DNA from: Amphirosellinia nigrospora | Lineage: Eukaryota; Ascomycota; Sordariomycetes; Xylariales; Xylariaceae | Assembly: GCA_004123355.1 (NCBI GenBank) | Contig: SCHM01000001.1 | Location: forward strand, 1,356,001 to 1,420,000 | Length of the DNA stretch: 64,000 nucleotides | Direction of reading: 5' to 3' | Part shown: piece by piece, positions 26,148 through 40,291 of the stretch | Position numbering within the stretch: the first letter of the stretch is position 1 | How the letters are laid out: each line of letters opens with the position of its first letter | Translations under genes and position numbers: made by a program | Notes under the pieces: model-generated | Told to the model about the DNA's origin: nothing | What the model saw: the letters and a program-made list of their open reading frames with translations, nothing else | Database searches by the model: none

Positions 26148-29100
26148 GCGCGTATATTTATACTTATATATATATATAATATATATATACATATATATAT
26201 TTTCGTATATATTTTAATTAATTTTATAAACTTATATAATATTAAGTTTAATAATTATTATATAATAAACGTAATATTAGCAGAATAAATTAAGCAATAG
26301 TACTAGCAATACTAATAATATTAGCAGTAGTATTACTATTATTATTGCTATTATTATTATTATACGTAAAGCTTTTTAAGTTTTTTAAATATTATATTAA
26401 TAACAATTAAAGCAAAATTACTATTAGTATTAGCAATAGCTGCTATAAAACTTATTAATTTTGTTAGGTTTTTTGCCCGCGTTTTACGCTTTTTTGTTTA
26501 GTAATATTATATAGTTTTAAAACTTCGTACGTTTAAAAATAGTAGCGCTACTAAAGTTTATAGTTTTTTTACTAAAATCGGGCTTATAAAGCTTTTATAC
26601 TACGTTATATATAAACATACGTATATTTTTATTTATTTATTTTATATAAATATTTTTAATATATATTTTAGTTAATTTATTTTGTTATATAATAAAATAA
26701 AAAAATAATTGTTTTTATTTTTTTATATAATATTATTTTTTAAATATTATTAATTATTATTTTTGTTAATATATAAATAAAGTTCGTACGTTAAAAAATA
26801 TTTTTATACGATTTTTATTTAAAATCGTAGCTAAATTATCGTTATATTAAAATAATCCGCGCAATAATTACGTTAATTATTAAAATATTTTATTTAACTA
26901 ATATTATATAATGCTAAGTTTTTAAAGTAACGTTTATAGCGCTTATATATAACGATCGTATAATATTTATTATTTTTATTATATATAGTTTAAATTTAAA
27001 AAAAAAGGAAAAAAAAAATAAAATTATTATATATTATTTTTCGGGTATAAATTTTAGTTATTATTTTTGCTATAATTTTCTAACTTTTTTATTATTTATA
27101 TAATATTTTTTTTTAAATATTTATATATAATATATCGCTTTTATATATACCGGCTACTATTTATTATAAGCGTACTTTTTATAGTTTTTTAATAAATATT
27201 TCGATTTATATAAGCAGCTTATTTATAAAAACTAAATTTTAATACTTAGTTTAATATATGCTTAATAAATATATTAGCTAGGTTATTTTTACTATTAATT
27301 TATTATATTTTAAAATTTTTTTTTTTATATAACTTTTAAAAAAATATAATATTTATTATTAATTTTTTTTTTAGTTATTTTTAGCTTAATTAAATAGTTA
27401 TATAACGATTTTAAAATTTAAATATAAAATAGTAAATATTAAAAATAAATTAAATATTTTTTATAACTTTTTAAAATATTATAAAAAAATAATATACTAT
27501 TAAAACCGTTAACTATATTATATAATTTGTTAGCTAGAATATTTCGCGTAACTTTTTTATATTTGTTTAAATTTTAATATATAATATTATTTAATTTTAA
27601 AATTTAAGTTTATTATATTTTTCGTATAAGCTTTAATTATAAATATAATAATAAATTTAAGCTATAAAGTTATATTTATATTATTTACGAATAATTTATT
27701 TATAAAAATAAAAAACTTTATATAAAAATCGAAAAAAATAAACGTAAGTTTTTTAATAGGTTATTATTTTTTATTATTTAATTTATTTATTTAATTTTAA
27801 TATTATATAATTATAGTTTATAATTTAAGCTATAATAGTAAAATCGTATAATTTTAATATATATTATTAATATATTTTTTAGTTTATTAAAAAATATAAG
27901 CTTAAATAAATCTTTTTATATAAAATTAATTTTAGCTAAATTTTTAGTTTAGTTTTTTTAAATTATTATAATATTTGCTTATACGAAAAAATTTTTTTGC
28001 TGTTAAATTTAAATAAATATTTAAAAAATAAAGTTTTTTTAAATTTTACGCGAAGTTTTACTTGTTTAAGTTTTTTTTTTTGCGTAATAAAAAATTTAAC
28101 ATAATAAAGCTTAATATATTTGTTTATATTTTAGTTATTAAAAATATTTAAACTATTATATATAATTAATAAATATAAATTATATATAAATATTTATATT
28201 TTAAGTTTTTTTTAATAATATTAATAATATATTTTAAACTAATATAGCTTAAATTAGCTAAACTATATAAAATTATATAATATATAAAATAGTTTTTAAA
28301 AAATATTTTTTTTTAGTTTAAAAATAAATAAATATAAATATTATATAATAGTTTATTTTTAATTAAATAAACTTAAATAATATTTTTAAGCTTATATAAA
28401 GTTTTAAATTTTATATAAAAATAAAGCTAAATATTAAAATTAACTATTAGTTTATTATTAAATTTAATAATTAAATTAAAATAATACTTTTTTAATATTA
28501 TTATACTTTTATATAATAAGTTTAAACTTTTTATATAGCTTTATATTTTTTTAATTTTTTATATAAAATAAAACTTAAAAATATATTTTTTTTATAAATA
28601 TTTAGTTATATAATAAATTTAAAAACGTTTTATATAATAAGTTTATTAATTTTTATTATATTTAATTTTTTAAATAGTTTATTAAAAATTATAATAATTT
28701 TATATATAGTTTAATTATTAATTTAAAAGCTTGTTTTTTTTTTTTATTAAAAAAGTTTAATATAATATTATTAAATAATATAATTTAAACGTTATATAAT
28801 AATAAAGCTAAGTTTTTTTTTTTAGCTAACTATGTTTTTTTTTAATAATTATTAGCTATATAAATTATATATTATTTTAGTTTAAATTATCGCTTAAATA
28901 TTTTATATAATAATATAGTTTAATTTATATATATTAAAAATATATTAGTTTATTAATCGAAGCTATAATTATATTTAATTTTTCGATTATTTAATTTTAT
29001 ATAGTTTTTATTTTATTTTTTTTTTTATATTAAATTTGTTTCGAAAAAAAAATATAAATACGTTATATAAAAATAGTTTATTTTGTTTATTAATCGCGTA

Positions 29101-32100
29101 ATTAATTTTAACTTTTATAATTTTTATATAGTATTTTTATTGCTTTTTAATAATTGCTGCTTTTTATATAATAAAAAAAAATAAAAAAGATTTTTTATTA
29201 ATATAAAAATAAGCTTTAAAAATAAAAAAAGTTAATATAAAACTATTAAATTTAATAGTATTATTTAATATTTTTATTTTTTTATAAAATTAATTTATTA
29301 TTTATATATACGTTAATTTTTTTTAAAAAATATATATACGTTTAAATAGCTTATATATTGTTTTATTTTATTTATTATTTAATATATTTTAATAAATATT
29401 TTATAATATTATATATTAATTATTTTTATATTTTTTAAATTTATTTAAAAAATTTATTTTAAAATTATATATAATATTATTAAAAAGTTTTTATAAATAT
29501 TAATCTAATATTTATATAATATTTTTATATATTTTATATAAATATTAATTTTAAAAAAATTACCGCTTAAAATAATATAAAATAATATATAATATATTTA
29601 TTATTTATTTATAATATTTATAATTATTTTATAGTTAAATTTATAGTTATTTTTAATTATAAATTTAAATTATTATAAACTTTATTATATATTAATAATA
29701 ATAATAAATTTTTAGATTTTTTTAAAATAAATTATTTAATTTTATATTTTACGCAAAATATATTTTATATAATTTTTATATAAAAATATTTAAATTATTT
29801 ATATAAATAGTATACTTAATTTTATAAATAATTAGTTATTTATACGGCTAATATTAAAAAATAAATACTTTATTTATATAATAAAAATACTATTTTTATT
29901 TTTTATATAATAATATTTTTTATATTATAAAATATATTTTTAAGTTTATATTTTTTAAAAAAAATAAAAATAAAATAAAAATATTTAAAATATAAAATAT
30001 TTATAGTTAATTTAATTATTAATTTTTATTATATTAACCGAAATTATTATATAGTTTTTATTAAAGCTTTTTTAGTTATTTTAAAAGTTTAAATAATTTT
30101 AGCTTTTAAGTTTTTTATATATAAGCTTTTATTTATAGTTTTTTATAGTAAAAAATTTTAAAGCTTTTATATTTTAAATAATATTTTAATATTATATAAT
30201 ATTAATTATTAAATATAAATAAATTAAATAATTAGTTTATAATTATTAACTAAATTTTTTTTTTATATAATATATAAATATATTATTTATAATATATTAT
30301 ATAATATTTTATTTTATATATCTGAATTTTTTTTTTTTTTTATTATATATATTTAAATAGCTTTTATATTTATTAAATAATTAAAAATTTTCGGATTAGT
30401 TTATTTTTAAATATTATTTCGTATATATTAAAATATTAATTTTTATATAAAACTTTTTTTAAAAAATATAATTAGTTAATTAATATTTTTTTTTTAGCAA
30501 ATAAAATTTTTTATTTATATATAAGTTTTTTAAAAAATAATTTATATAATTTTAGCTAATATATTATTTTTAAAAATTTTTAAAATATTATATAATATTT
30601 TATATTATATAATAATAATTAATTTAGTTATATTATCGATTTATATAATAAAAATTTTTTATTTTTTATATAAAATATTAAATTATTAGGTTTTTTTTAA
30701 CAAAATATAAAAAAGTTTAAAAAAAATTTTCGTATATAAGTTTTTAAAAAATAAATATTATTTTAAATTCTAAATATTTTTATATATATATAATATTATA
30801 TTTAAATAAATTTTTTTTAAATATTTTGCTTTAAATATTTTTTAAGCTTTAAATAGCTTATTAATTATAATTTTAATATTTTAAAAATAGGTTTTTTTTT
30901 TATTTATATATTTATATAAAAATAATATTAGTTTAATTAGTTTAATATTATTATAGTTTATAATTATATTAAAATATAAGTTTATAATATTATACGTTTT
31001 TTTTATATATAATTAAAGCTAATATAATATATATAATAATTTTATATATTAATTAATATTATAAAAAATATAATATAAAACTAATTTTTTATAATTTTAA
31101 GCTTAATAATAATTACGAACTATTATATTTTATTATAAAATAAATTATATATTTTTAAATAAGTTTTTTTTTTTTTGCTAAATTTTTAAAAAAATTAATA
31201 TTTCGAATAAAATAGCTTTATTTTAAATATTATATATAAAAAATTTAAATTAAATAAAAATATTTTTATATTTAATATTATATAATAAATAAATTATTTT
31301 AAAGTTTAAAAAAATTTTAAAAAACTAAATATTTTATTATACGTTAAAAATATAATATATTTTTATTTATATAAAAATAATTATTAACTAAAATAAATAA
31401 TAAATAACGTTTAATATTATAAAAATTTTAAAATTTATTTTAATATTTTTTTATATAATATTTATTATTTAAAGTTAAAAAGCTAGCTTTTAATTATATA
31501 TATAGTTATTTCGGCTATTTTTTATTTATTTTTTTTTTTTTTTTTATTTATTTTTTTATTTAAAAAAAAAAATTATAAAATTATTTTATTATATAAAAAA
31601 ACTTTGCTAACTTTAAAATTATTAATTTAGCATAAAAATATAAATATTATTAAAATAATTATATAAAAATTTAAAATTTATACGCTAAAATATATTTTTT
31701 TTATAAATTATAATATATAGTTTTTTTTAACTATTTATAAGTTTTTAATTTAAAACTTTTTTATAAAAAACGTTATAAATTTTTTTAATAATTTAAATAT
31801 TAATTTATTAAATATTTCGGGTTTATTATTTTAAATTTTTTACTAATATTTTTAAAAGTTTTTTAAATTATATAAAATATAATTATATTTTATAAATAAT
31901 ATTATTATACATTAATTTATTTTATAATAGCTATTTTAAATTTATAAAATATTTTTATATATATAAAATTAATAGTTTTTCGTATAAAACTTAAAAATAT
32001 ACTGGTTTTTTAAGCGATTTTTTAGCTATACTATTATATAAAATATTAGCTAAAAAAATAAAAATTATTTTAGCTATTTTTTAAAAATAAGCGTTTTTAT

Positions 32101-32417
32101 ACGTTTGCTATATTAGCTATTATATAATTAATTATTATTTTTATTATATTTAAAAATATTATAAACAAAAAAATTATTAAATTATATTAAACTTTTATAT
32201 AGTTCGTATAATAATAATTAAAAAATAATATAATTACGCTATTAATTAAACTTTTATATAAAAATATAATATTAAAATATTAAAATAATTAATTTTTTTT
32301 TTTATTATATAATATTAAAAAAACTAAAATACAATATAAAAAACTAGCTTATATAATTAAATTTAAATTTATTTTTATTTTTGCTAATTTATATTTTTAG
32401 CTAAAAATATTAATTAA

Positions 32418-32688
32418 TATTAAATAGCTAAAAATATAATATTATATAATAAAAATAAAATAAATATTATATATATATTTTTTTTTTTAATTATTTATAA
32501 AAAGCTAAACTTTTATATAAAGAATTTTTTATACGAAAAAAATTTTACTATAATATATACAACCAAATTAAGCGGATATATTAGCCCGACTTTATTATAT
32601 AAACAACTAATATTAAGTTAATAATTAGCTATTATACGTAGTTAATATAATATATAACTCTGTACGTAAATAATATATAATTATAATA
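32418..32688 (-). repeat. Right LTR of B1
   Basis: It begins TATTAAATAGCT, the RIP-mutated form of the TGTTAGGTAGCT start, and ends TAATA followed by the duplication AAAAT. Confidence 0.88.
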
Positions 32689-33670
32689 AAAATATATTTA
32701 AAAAAAAATAACTAATGCTTTATAATATAAATTAATAAAATTAAAAAAACAAACGTTAATTAATCGATTAAAATAAAATAATTTTAATAATAAAAATATA
32801 ATAATTTATAATAATAAGCTAATTTTTATAAATATATTTTATTTCGTAAATATATCGATTTATTTTAAAAAATAAAAAATTAGCAAAAATTAATAATAAA
32901 TAATTATTATTTATATTTTAAACATTTTTATTAAAACTAGTATATAATATAATAAAATAACGAACTAATAATATTAAAACGAACTAATATATATAAAAAA
33001 AATTAACCGTAATTATATAATCTTATTAATAAGTTTATTATATAAGCTTTTTAAGCTATAAAATTATTTAACTAGTTATATTTTAAGCTAAAATATTTAT
33101 TTATAATAAAATAGCTATAACTATTTTTATTTAATAAAATTATAATTATATTTAAGCAATAAAAACATTAAATAAAAACTATAATTAATATAATATTATA
33201 ATTTTATTTAGATTTATATAAACTTAAATATTAAATAATTTTACTAATATTTAAGTTTATTATAAAATTAGTAGATTATATATTTTAAGTTATAAAAATA
33301 AAGCTAATTTTTTAATAACTGTTCGTAAAAAATATTTTAAAAATAAACTATTAAAAATATAATAAATTTAAGCATAGTTTTAAATAAATAACCGATTTAA
33401 TAAATATAAAAATAAAAAAATCGAAAACGTTAAACTATTAGCTTAAAAAAAAAAAATTATAAATAAAAGTTAATTATAACTATAAATATAACTAAAAAAA
33501 AAAATATAAAAAAATTAAGCTAACTTTGTTTAAAAAAAAAAAACAATATTAACTTTGCTAATAAAAATAAAAACAATTTTTTTATACTTATTTATGCGAT
33601 TTAAATTAAAAAATAATAATATATTTATTATAATAAATTATATATAATATTATAAATATTATAATAAAAT
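32689..33670. other. Internal segment of element C
   Basis: The segment is about 1 kb of A-rich, RIP-degraded DNA between B1 and the solo LTR F. Nothing else recognised. Confidence 0.6.
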
Positions 33671-33932
33671 TGTGATGGATACAACACAGGCAGAAGGTTC
33701 AGACACCTAATTTACCCTATATTGGAAGCTAATATTCTACTTAGGGAAAGAAGGAAGGAAGTACTAGTACATTGACCTGCAAGTGGTGATAAGTATTTGT
33801 GGGTGTGTGCCCCACACCGCCCAGTACTGCCGCCACACACCGCCCAGCCCAGTACTGCCACACATTCCCTGTGGGGCAGCCACAGTGCAGCCACAGCCCT
33901 AGATAAGTGGGTCAAAAGAGTGGGCTGTGACA
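33671..33932. mobile_element. Solo LTR F (262 bp), not affected by RIP
   Basis: A block of normal base composition in the middle of the AT-saturated island. It starts TGTGATGG, ends GCTGTGACA and is flanked by perfect AAAAT duplications (33666-33670 and 33933-33937), the hallmarks of an LTR left after recombination between the two LTRs of an element. It is rich in CpA sites that RIP would have changed, so it arrived after the surrounding DNA was mutated or escaped RIP as a short copy. A minus-strand open stretch inside it (33712-33933) has no sign of being a gene. No internal region of this family is present in the window. Confidence 0.9.
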
Positions 33933-33937
33933 AAAAT

Positions 33938-34800
33938 ATTTAATTTAATATATAAAAAACCAGTATATATATATATATAATATATAGCTAATTAAATAAA
34001 TTATATTTTAATCCTTTATATAAAAAAATAAACAAACGTATTATACTATATTATTTTATTTTATTATAAAATATATTATTTATTATTTTAAGTTTTATAT
34101 AGCTAAAAATTTTATATAACTATTTAAATAAAATAATATATTTATAACGTAAAAAAATATATTTAAAAATAATTAAGCTAAATTAGTTTTAATTTTTTTA
34201 ATAATTATATAAACGTTTTTTAAACTATATAAAATAAATAATAATATAAAAAAGTTTTTTAATAATTGTTTTTTATATTTAAAAGTTAATATTTATACCC
34301 GATAAAATAATAAAAATATTATTATTTATTTTAATTTTAAAATAAAATATAATATTATTACGTATAAACTTTTAAATATTTTAAAATATATTATTATACG
34401 TTATAAAATAAAATTAAAATATTAGTAATAAAAAATATAAATAAACATTAAGCTATATTTTTTATTATATTATAAAAAAAACGCTAATAGTTTTTTATTT
34501 TAATAATATATTATTAAATTTATATAATATTTAAAAATAATATTAAGCTTAAAATATTATTAAATAATAATTTTTTTAGCTTATAAAAAGCTATAATTAA
34601 TTATAAAAGTTAGCAAATAATATTCGCTAGTATAAATGACTATAAAATTTTTTTAAAATATATTTTTTATATAATTATATATATATAAAATAATTTTTTT
34701 AAAAATATATTATTTAAACTTAAATTATTATTAAAATTATTAATTATTATTTTATTATTTAATTAAAACTTCTCGTTTTAAATTTTTATATAAAAATAAT
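33938..34800. other. Internal segment of element C
   Basis: The segment is about 0.86 kb of RIP-degraded A-rich sequence between the two solo LTRs. Nothing else recognised. Confidence 0.6.
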
Positions 34801-34805
34801 ATAGC

Positions 34806-35092
34806 TGTTAAATAGCTAAGGGGTACGATATCGTACGTAATAAAAAGTAAAATAAATATTTATATATATCGATCTATTTTTCTAACTATTCGTACGAAAG
34901 CTAGGCTTTCGTGCGGAGAATTTTTTTATACGAAAAGAATTCTACCGCAATATACTATATAACTAAATTAAGCGGACATACTAGCTTAATTTTATCGTAT
35001 AAACAGCTAATACTACAATTAATAATTAGCTATTATACGTAATTAATACCGATATATTAACTTCGTACGTAAATAATACTGCAATTATAATA
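34806..35092. mobile_element. Solo LTR of the B family (287 bp)
   Basis: It matches the B LTRs over its whole length, starting TGTTAAATAGCTAAGG and ending TAATA, with a perfect target duplication ATAGC (34801-34805 and 35093-35097) and no internal region. It keeps more G and C than the B1 LTRs, so it has seen less RIP. Confidence 0.9.
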
Positions 35093-35097
35093 ATAGC

Positions 35098-38000
35098 TAT
35101 TATTATTAAATTTATTATGTTATAATAATTATAACTAATTTTTATTAAAAAAAAATAATATTTAAAAATATTTATATTAAATTTATTTTAAATAAATTAA
35201 TACTAATTTTAAACTTATAATATAAAAAAGTTATTTAAAAGCTATAATAATAGCTATAATAATAGCTATAATTAAAAAATTAAATTTAAATATAAATATT
35301 TTTTAGTTAATAAATATTAATTTTACTAATATTAAAATATAAGTTTTAGCTAATTTAAAAATATTTGCTATTTTTAACGTTAATAAAAGCTTTTAATAAT
35401 TTTTACGTTTAAAATAATTATTATTAAAATATATTTAATTATTTAAAAAAAAATATAATAATAATTTTAATTAATATAATTAATATTATTAATATATTAA
35501 AAAAATAATATTTTATAAAAAAAAAGCATTTTATATTAAATATAATTTATTTTATAATTAAAAGCGTAATATAAAATAAAATTCTAAAAGAAATATTCGA
35601 TAATAAATAAAAACTTAAAATTTTTAATATTGCTTTAATTTTTAGTATTTATAAGTTTATTAAAATTAAAAAAATAATTATATTTAATATATAATTAATT
35701 TATATTAAAAATAATTTAAAAATTATTAATATTTTTAAACTAATTAATAATATATTTAAATTTAAATTAACTAAAATATTATTAATATATTTATTAATAA
35801 ATTAATAAAAATTTTTTAATAAATAATTAATAAAAAATAAAACTAAATAATTGTTTATATTTATTATTTATTTATAATTAAAAATAATTAACGTTATATT
35901 TAATAAATTATATAATTAAAGTTATATAAAATAAATCGATAATTTAATTTTTTTACGTATTTTATTTTTATTATATAAACTTAAAAAAAAAAGCAACTTT
36001 ATTTATAACTAATAATTAATTTACGCGTTTTAAATAAAATAATAGTTTTAAATAATTATTTGTTTTATTATAATCTAAAATTATTAAATTTATTTATAAT
36101 AAACTTTATAAATAATAATAAATATTATTTTTTTTATTAGTTCGGCGTTTATTTTAACTATTATAATTATTTTATAATAATTAACTATTAAAAATTAAAT
36201 AATTAATAATTATTTAATAAGTTTTATAATTTATTAATATTTAAATAATATTTTATAAATAAAAAACTTTAATTTTTTAAAAAATTTTATCGTATATTTA
36301 TTTATAATATTATTATTTTTTCGGATATTATTAAAAAATATTTATTTTATTTATATATTATTTTAAAATATTTCGTTTTATTATATTTATTATTTCTAAA
36401 AAAATCTTTTTTTGCTTATTTTTTTATTAATTTATTAAGCTTCCGAATAAACGCTTTTAACTATTTAATTATATTAAATAATTAACTATTTTTTAAAACT
36501 TAAAGTTTTTAAACTAGTTTAAAATATTAAAATAATATTTAATAGTAGTAAATTTTTACGTAATTTTTTTTTATATTATATATAATATATAAACTTTATA
36601 ATATTAAAAAATAAATTATTTATAAAAAGTATAAATTAAATTATATATTTATAAATAATTTTAAAAAATAATAAACTTATTATTAATTTATTATTATAAG
36701 CTAACCGAAAAAAAAAAACTTTCGTTCGAAACTATATAAACTTAATTTATAGTTATATTTTTTTTTATATTATAATTTAGTTTAGCAATTATTTATATAA
36801 ATAAATAAATTTTTAAAAAAAAGTTTTAATATTATAGTTTTTTATTTAAATAAAAACTATTAATAAAATTTTAATATATTTATTCCGAATATTTAAATAT
36901 TACTAATTATATTTTAAATTATTATTTTATAAATATTAAACTATACTATAAACTTTTTAAATTAAAAATTATTTATATAATATAAATATATAAAAAGCTA
37001 TATATTATAATTAAAACTATATAAAATTTATTATAATATAACTAATTATTTATAATTAAAAATATTTTAAATTAAACTAAACTTAATATAATATTTTAAT
37101 TAAGCTAATAAACGTTTTATTAATATTTTTATTTATTTATTTTAATATAAATTATAATATACTATTTATTTAATAAATTAAATTTTATTTTAATATATTA
37201 AATTAATTTTATATTATATTTAATTAAATAAATAATAATAATTAAATTAAACAATTAAATAAAAAACTTATTTTAAATTAAATTTAATTAGTTAAATTAT
37301 ATTAAAAATAGTTTTTAAAGCTATATTTAATAAAATAATAAAAGCTAAAATTATTATTAACTATAATAAAAACTTTAAATATTATTATATTATATATATT
37401 ATTTATAAAAATAATAAAATTATTAATAGAATATTTTTACGCTTTAGTTATTTATTTATAATTATTAAAGATTTATTTTATAATATAAACAAAAAAAATA
37501 AATATAAACTATATATTTTAATAAATAAATATATAAATTTATATAAATAACTTATAATAATAAATATTATTTTAATATTAATATATAAAAAAAAATTAAA
37601 ACTTTATATTATTTATTTAAAAACGTATAAAATAATAGCTTATATTAAATATTATAATAATTATAAAATATTATTATTAGTTAAAAAACCTTATAAAATT
37701 ATTAGTTTATTTATTTAAAAATATTAAGCTTATAAAAATTATTTCGTTTAATTTATTATTAGCTTATTTAAAGTTTTTTCGGCAAATATATTTTAATAAA
37801 TTAAAAGTTATAACTATTATAATACGTTAATACTTATAATATATATTACTTTAAAAAAACTTTATTTATTTTAAATAATAAAAAATATACTATAAAAAAT
37901 TAAATAGCTATATTAATTATATAATATTATTAAATAATTAAAAATTATTTATTAGTATTATTTTAGATTAAAATTATAAATTTATTTTAAATTTTTAAAA

Positions 38001-39034
38001 AAATTATAAAAAATATAAAAAGCTAAACTTTTTATAATTATTATTATTATTTTAAAAAAATAATTTTTTAATAAAAAAACTAAACTATAAAAATTATTAT
38101 TTAATACTATAACTTTAAATATTTTAAAAATAATTAAATTAATTTGTTTTATTTTAATAAAATTAATAATATATTTATTTAAATCTTATTAAATTTTCGT
38201 TTTATAAATAATTATTTAATTTTTAACTTTTTAAACTTAATAATATATTAATAAAATTAATACTATTAAATATAAAAACTTATGCTTTATACGTAAATAT
38301 TTATATAAAAATTAAATTAGCTATAAATTTTATTTTTATTAAGCTAAACAATATTATAATTAAAAATATAAGCTAATAAAATTTAAAAAAAAATAAAATA
38401 TATTTATAGCTATATTAAATTATTATTTTTAAATAAACTTTTTAAAAGTTTTCTAATAATATATTAATTTTTAAAAAATTAAAAATTAAATTAAATATTT
38501 TATTTATAAACTAAATTTTTTTAAAACTTTTAAAATATATTTATTATTTTTATTGCTTATTTATTTTTAAATAAATAATAAAGATTTTTTTTATTAATAA
38601 ATTTTTTTTTTAATTTAATTTTTAATAATTAATTTAATTTTAAAAAAAACAATAATTCTTTTAAAATAAAAAATCTTATAATATTAATTAAACCGTAATT
38701 ATATTAGCTTTTAATACTTAATAAATAAAAAGCTATAATTATAAAAATAACTAATAAAATTAAAATAATAATTAAAAAACTCTAAAAATTTAATTAAAAA
38801 ATATTAATCTCGAATAAATAATAAACCTAAAATCGAAAAAAAAAAAAAAAAGCTATAATTACTATAGTTTAACCTAGCAAATAACCTTATAGTTGTCCCT
38901 AGAAAATAAACTTTACTATAAAAAATAAATTAAAAATAATAAATTTATTTAATAAATACTTAATATTATATATTAGCTTAAATATAATACTAAAATTATT
39001 AAAAGCAATAATAGTCTTTTTTAAGGCTAGTATT
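35098..39034. other. Internal segment of element C
   Basis: The segment is 3.9 kb of AT-saturated sequence, including a poly-A tract near 38831-38845 and a slightly GC-richer patch at about 38850-38930 just before the right LTR. No reading frame survives. This is the largest continuous piece of C. Confidence 0.55.
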
Positions 39035-39250
39035 TACTATATTTTAATAAAAAGGGTGACCCCTACAAAAAGTCCTTACTATAAAATAAAGCTTACTTTA
39101 CTAATAAATAAAGTTTAATTCTATAAATTAAATAAAAAAACTAAAAACTAAATAAGTTTTTTACTTTTAACAAAGCTTTACTTAATATTTGTTTTTTTTT
39201 TTATTATTAATATAAACTTAATACTATATTATCCTTAGTAAAGCTTATTA
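39035..39250. repeat. Right LTR of element C (216 bp)
   Basis: It begins TACTATAT (mutated from TGCTACAC), keeps GGGTGACCCC, and ends GCTTATTA like the left copy. Its G runs are partly converted to A compared with 14920-15135. Confidence 0.85.
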
Positions 39251-40000
39251 ATTTATAAGTTTTAAAAAATTATTAGCTTTAGCTATAATAAAAAAATAAT
39301 CGAATAATAAATTTAAAATTTTTTAAATTAAAATATTAAAGCTATATAAATAAATAATATTATTATTAAATAAAATAATTATTAAAATTTTTATAATAAT
39401 ATTTATAGCAGTTTAAATTAACGATTTAAATAATATTTTTTAAATCGTTATTATTATTTTCCGGTTTTAAATATATTATTAATAAGCTTTTTTTTTTTTA
39501 TATTTATTATTTTTTTTATTATATTTTTTTTTTTTTTGCTTATTTTTTTTTGCAACTTTAAATATAAATTTTAATATTTTAATTTTATATGCTTAATTTT
39601 TTTATAATATAAATATTTAAGCTTTTTATAAAATAGATTTTTTGTTTATAAGCGGAATAATTATTATTTTTTTTTTTTTTTTTATAACGTTAGTTTTAGC
39701 TATTATAGCTATAACGCTAGGTTTAAAATAATTAATATAATTATTTTATACGGGCTTTTTTAGTTTTTACGGTTTAAGCTATATTAGTTAGTTATAATAT
39801 TTTAGCTTTTATTATATTTTAAAAAACTTAAGCTTAAGTTTTAAATTTTTTTTTAAAATTATAAATAAAATAAACTATAAATATAGCTATTAAAAAATAT
39901 ATATTTTAGCTTAATTTAACGTAGCTTTTTTAAATCGTTTTAATTTTATTTACTAGTTTATATGCTATTAGAAAATTTTTAATAATTATTTAGTTTTAAT
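39251..40000 (-). other. Internal segment of element G
   Basis: The segment is 750 bp of T-rich, RIP-degraded sequence lying between nested elements C and D. It should continue the G internal region interrupted at 14919. Confidence 0.55.
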
Positions 40001-40291
40001 AGTTACGTTTTATACACTTAAAAAGACAAAGCTCTAATATATATAATATTATATATAAAATTTATAAATAAAAAAAAAAAAAAAAGGTCTAAGTTTATAA
40101 TATAAATAGCTGCTTAAATACTTGCGTAAAGTAGCTATATTTACTACTAATGCTTACTTTTTTTACTATAACTACATTTATTATAAATAGCAGTTATGCA
40201 TTTATTATAAATAAAAATTACTATAAATAGAAATTATAAGTACTATAGCTAATAATAAAGCATAGCTATTAAAGCTTATAAATTTATAACT
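40001..40291 (-). repeat. Left LTR of element D (291 bp)
   Basis: Matches 53683-53973, including a poly-A run of about 15 followed by (A)GTCTAA(G) and the block AATACTT.C.TAAA.TAGCTA. Differences are mostly transitions. Confidence 0.82.

Larger units (their letters stand above)
25512..32688 (-). mobile_element. Element B1: 7.2-kb LTR retrotransposon nested in C
   Basis: LTRs of 280 bp (25512-25791) and 271 bp (32418-32688) and a perfect target duplication AAAAT (25507-25511 and 32689-32693). Minus orientation is inferred from the T-rich + strand and from the pyrimidine run directly inside the left LTR, which is a polypurine tract on the minus strand. The internal region is homologous along its length to B2 (42559-49824), including a long poly-T tract followed by ACGCGCG. 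It is heavily RIP-mutated, more so than B2. Confidence 0.9.
14920..39250. mobile_element. Element C: LTR retrotransposon nested in G, itself carrying four insertions
   Basis: Two 216-bp LTRs (14920-15135 and 39035-39250) bound 24.3 kb. Subtracting A, B1, solo F and solo B leaves about 8.9 kb, a large but plausible single element; an unrecognised further insertion cannot be excluded. Flanks are ATTTT on the left and ATTTA on the right, four of five matching, so the target duplication is only tentative. The + strand of most internal pieces (23.7-25.5, 32.7-34.8 and 38.6-39.0 kb) is A-rich, weakly favouring + sense. Confidence 0.75.

Noticed and set aside
26118-26360. CRISPR-like or satellite array in the poly-T, TA and trinucleotide repeat region of B1
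   Set aside because: There are only simple microsatellites, with no regular repeat-spacer pattern, and the same tract occurs at the same place in B2 as a family feature.
33712-33933. 73-codon minus-strand open frame in a GC-normal patch
   Set aside because: It lies within the solo LTR F, ends at the LTR boundary and has no recognisable domain; the patch is open only because RIP did not create stops there.
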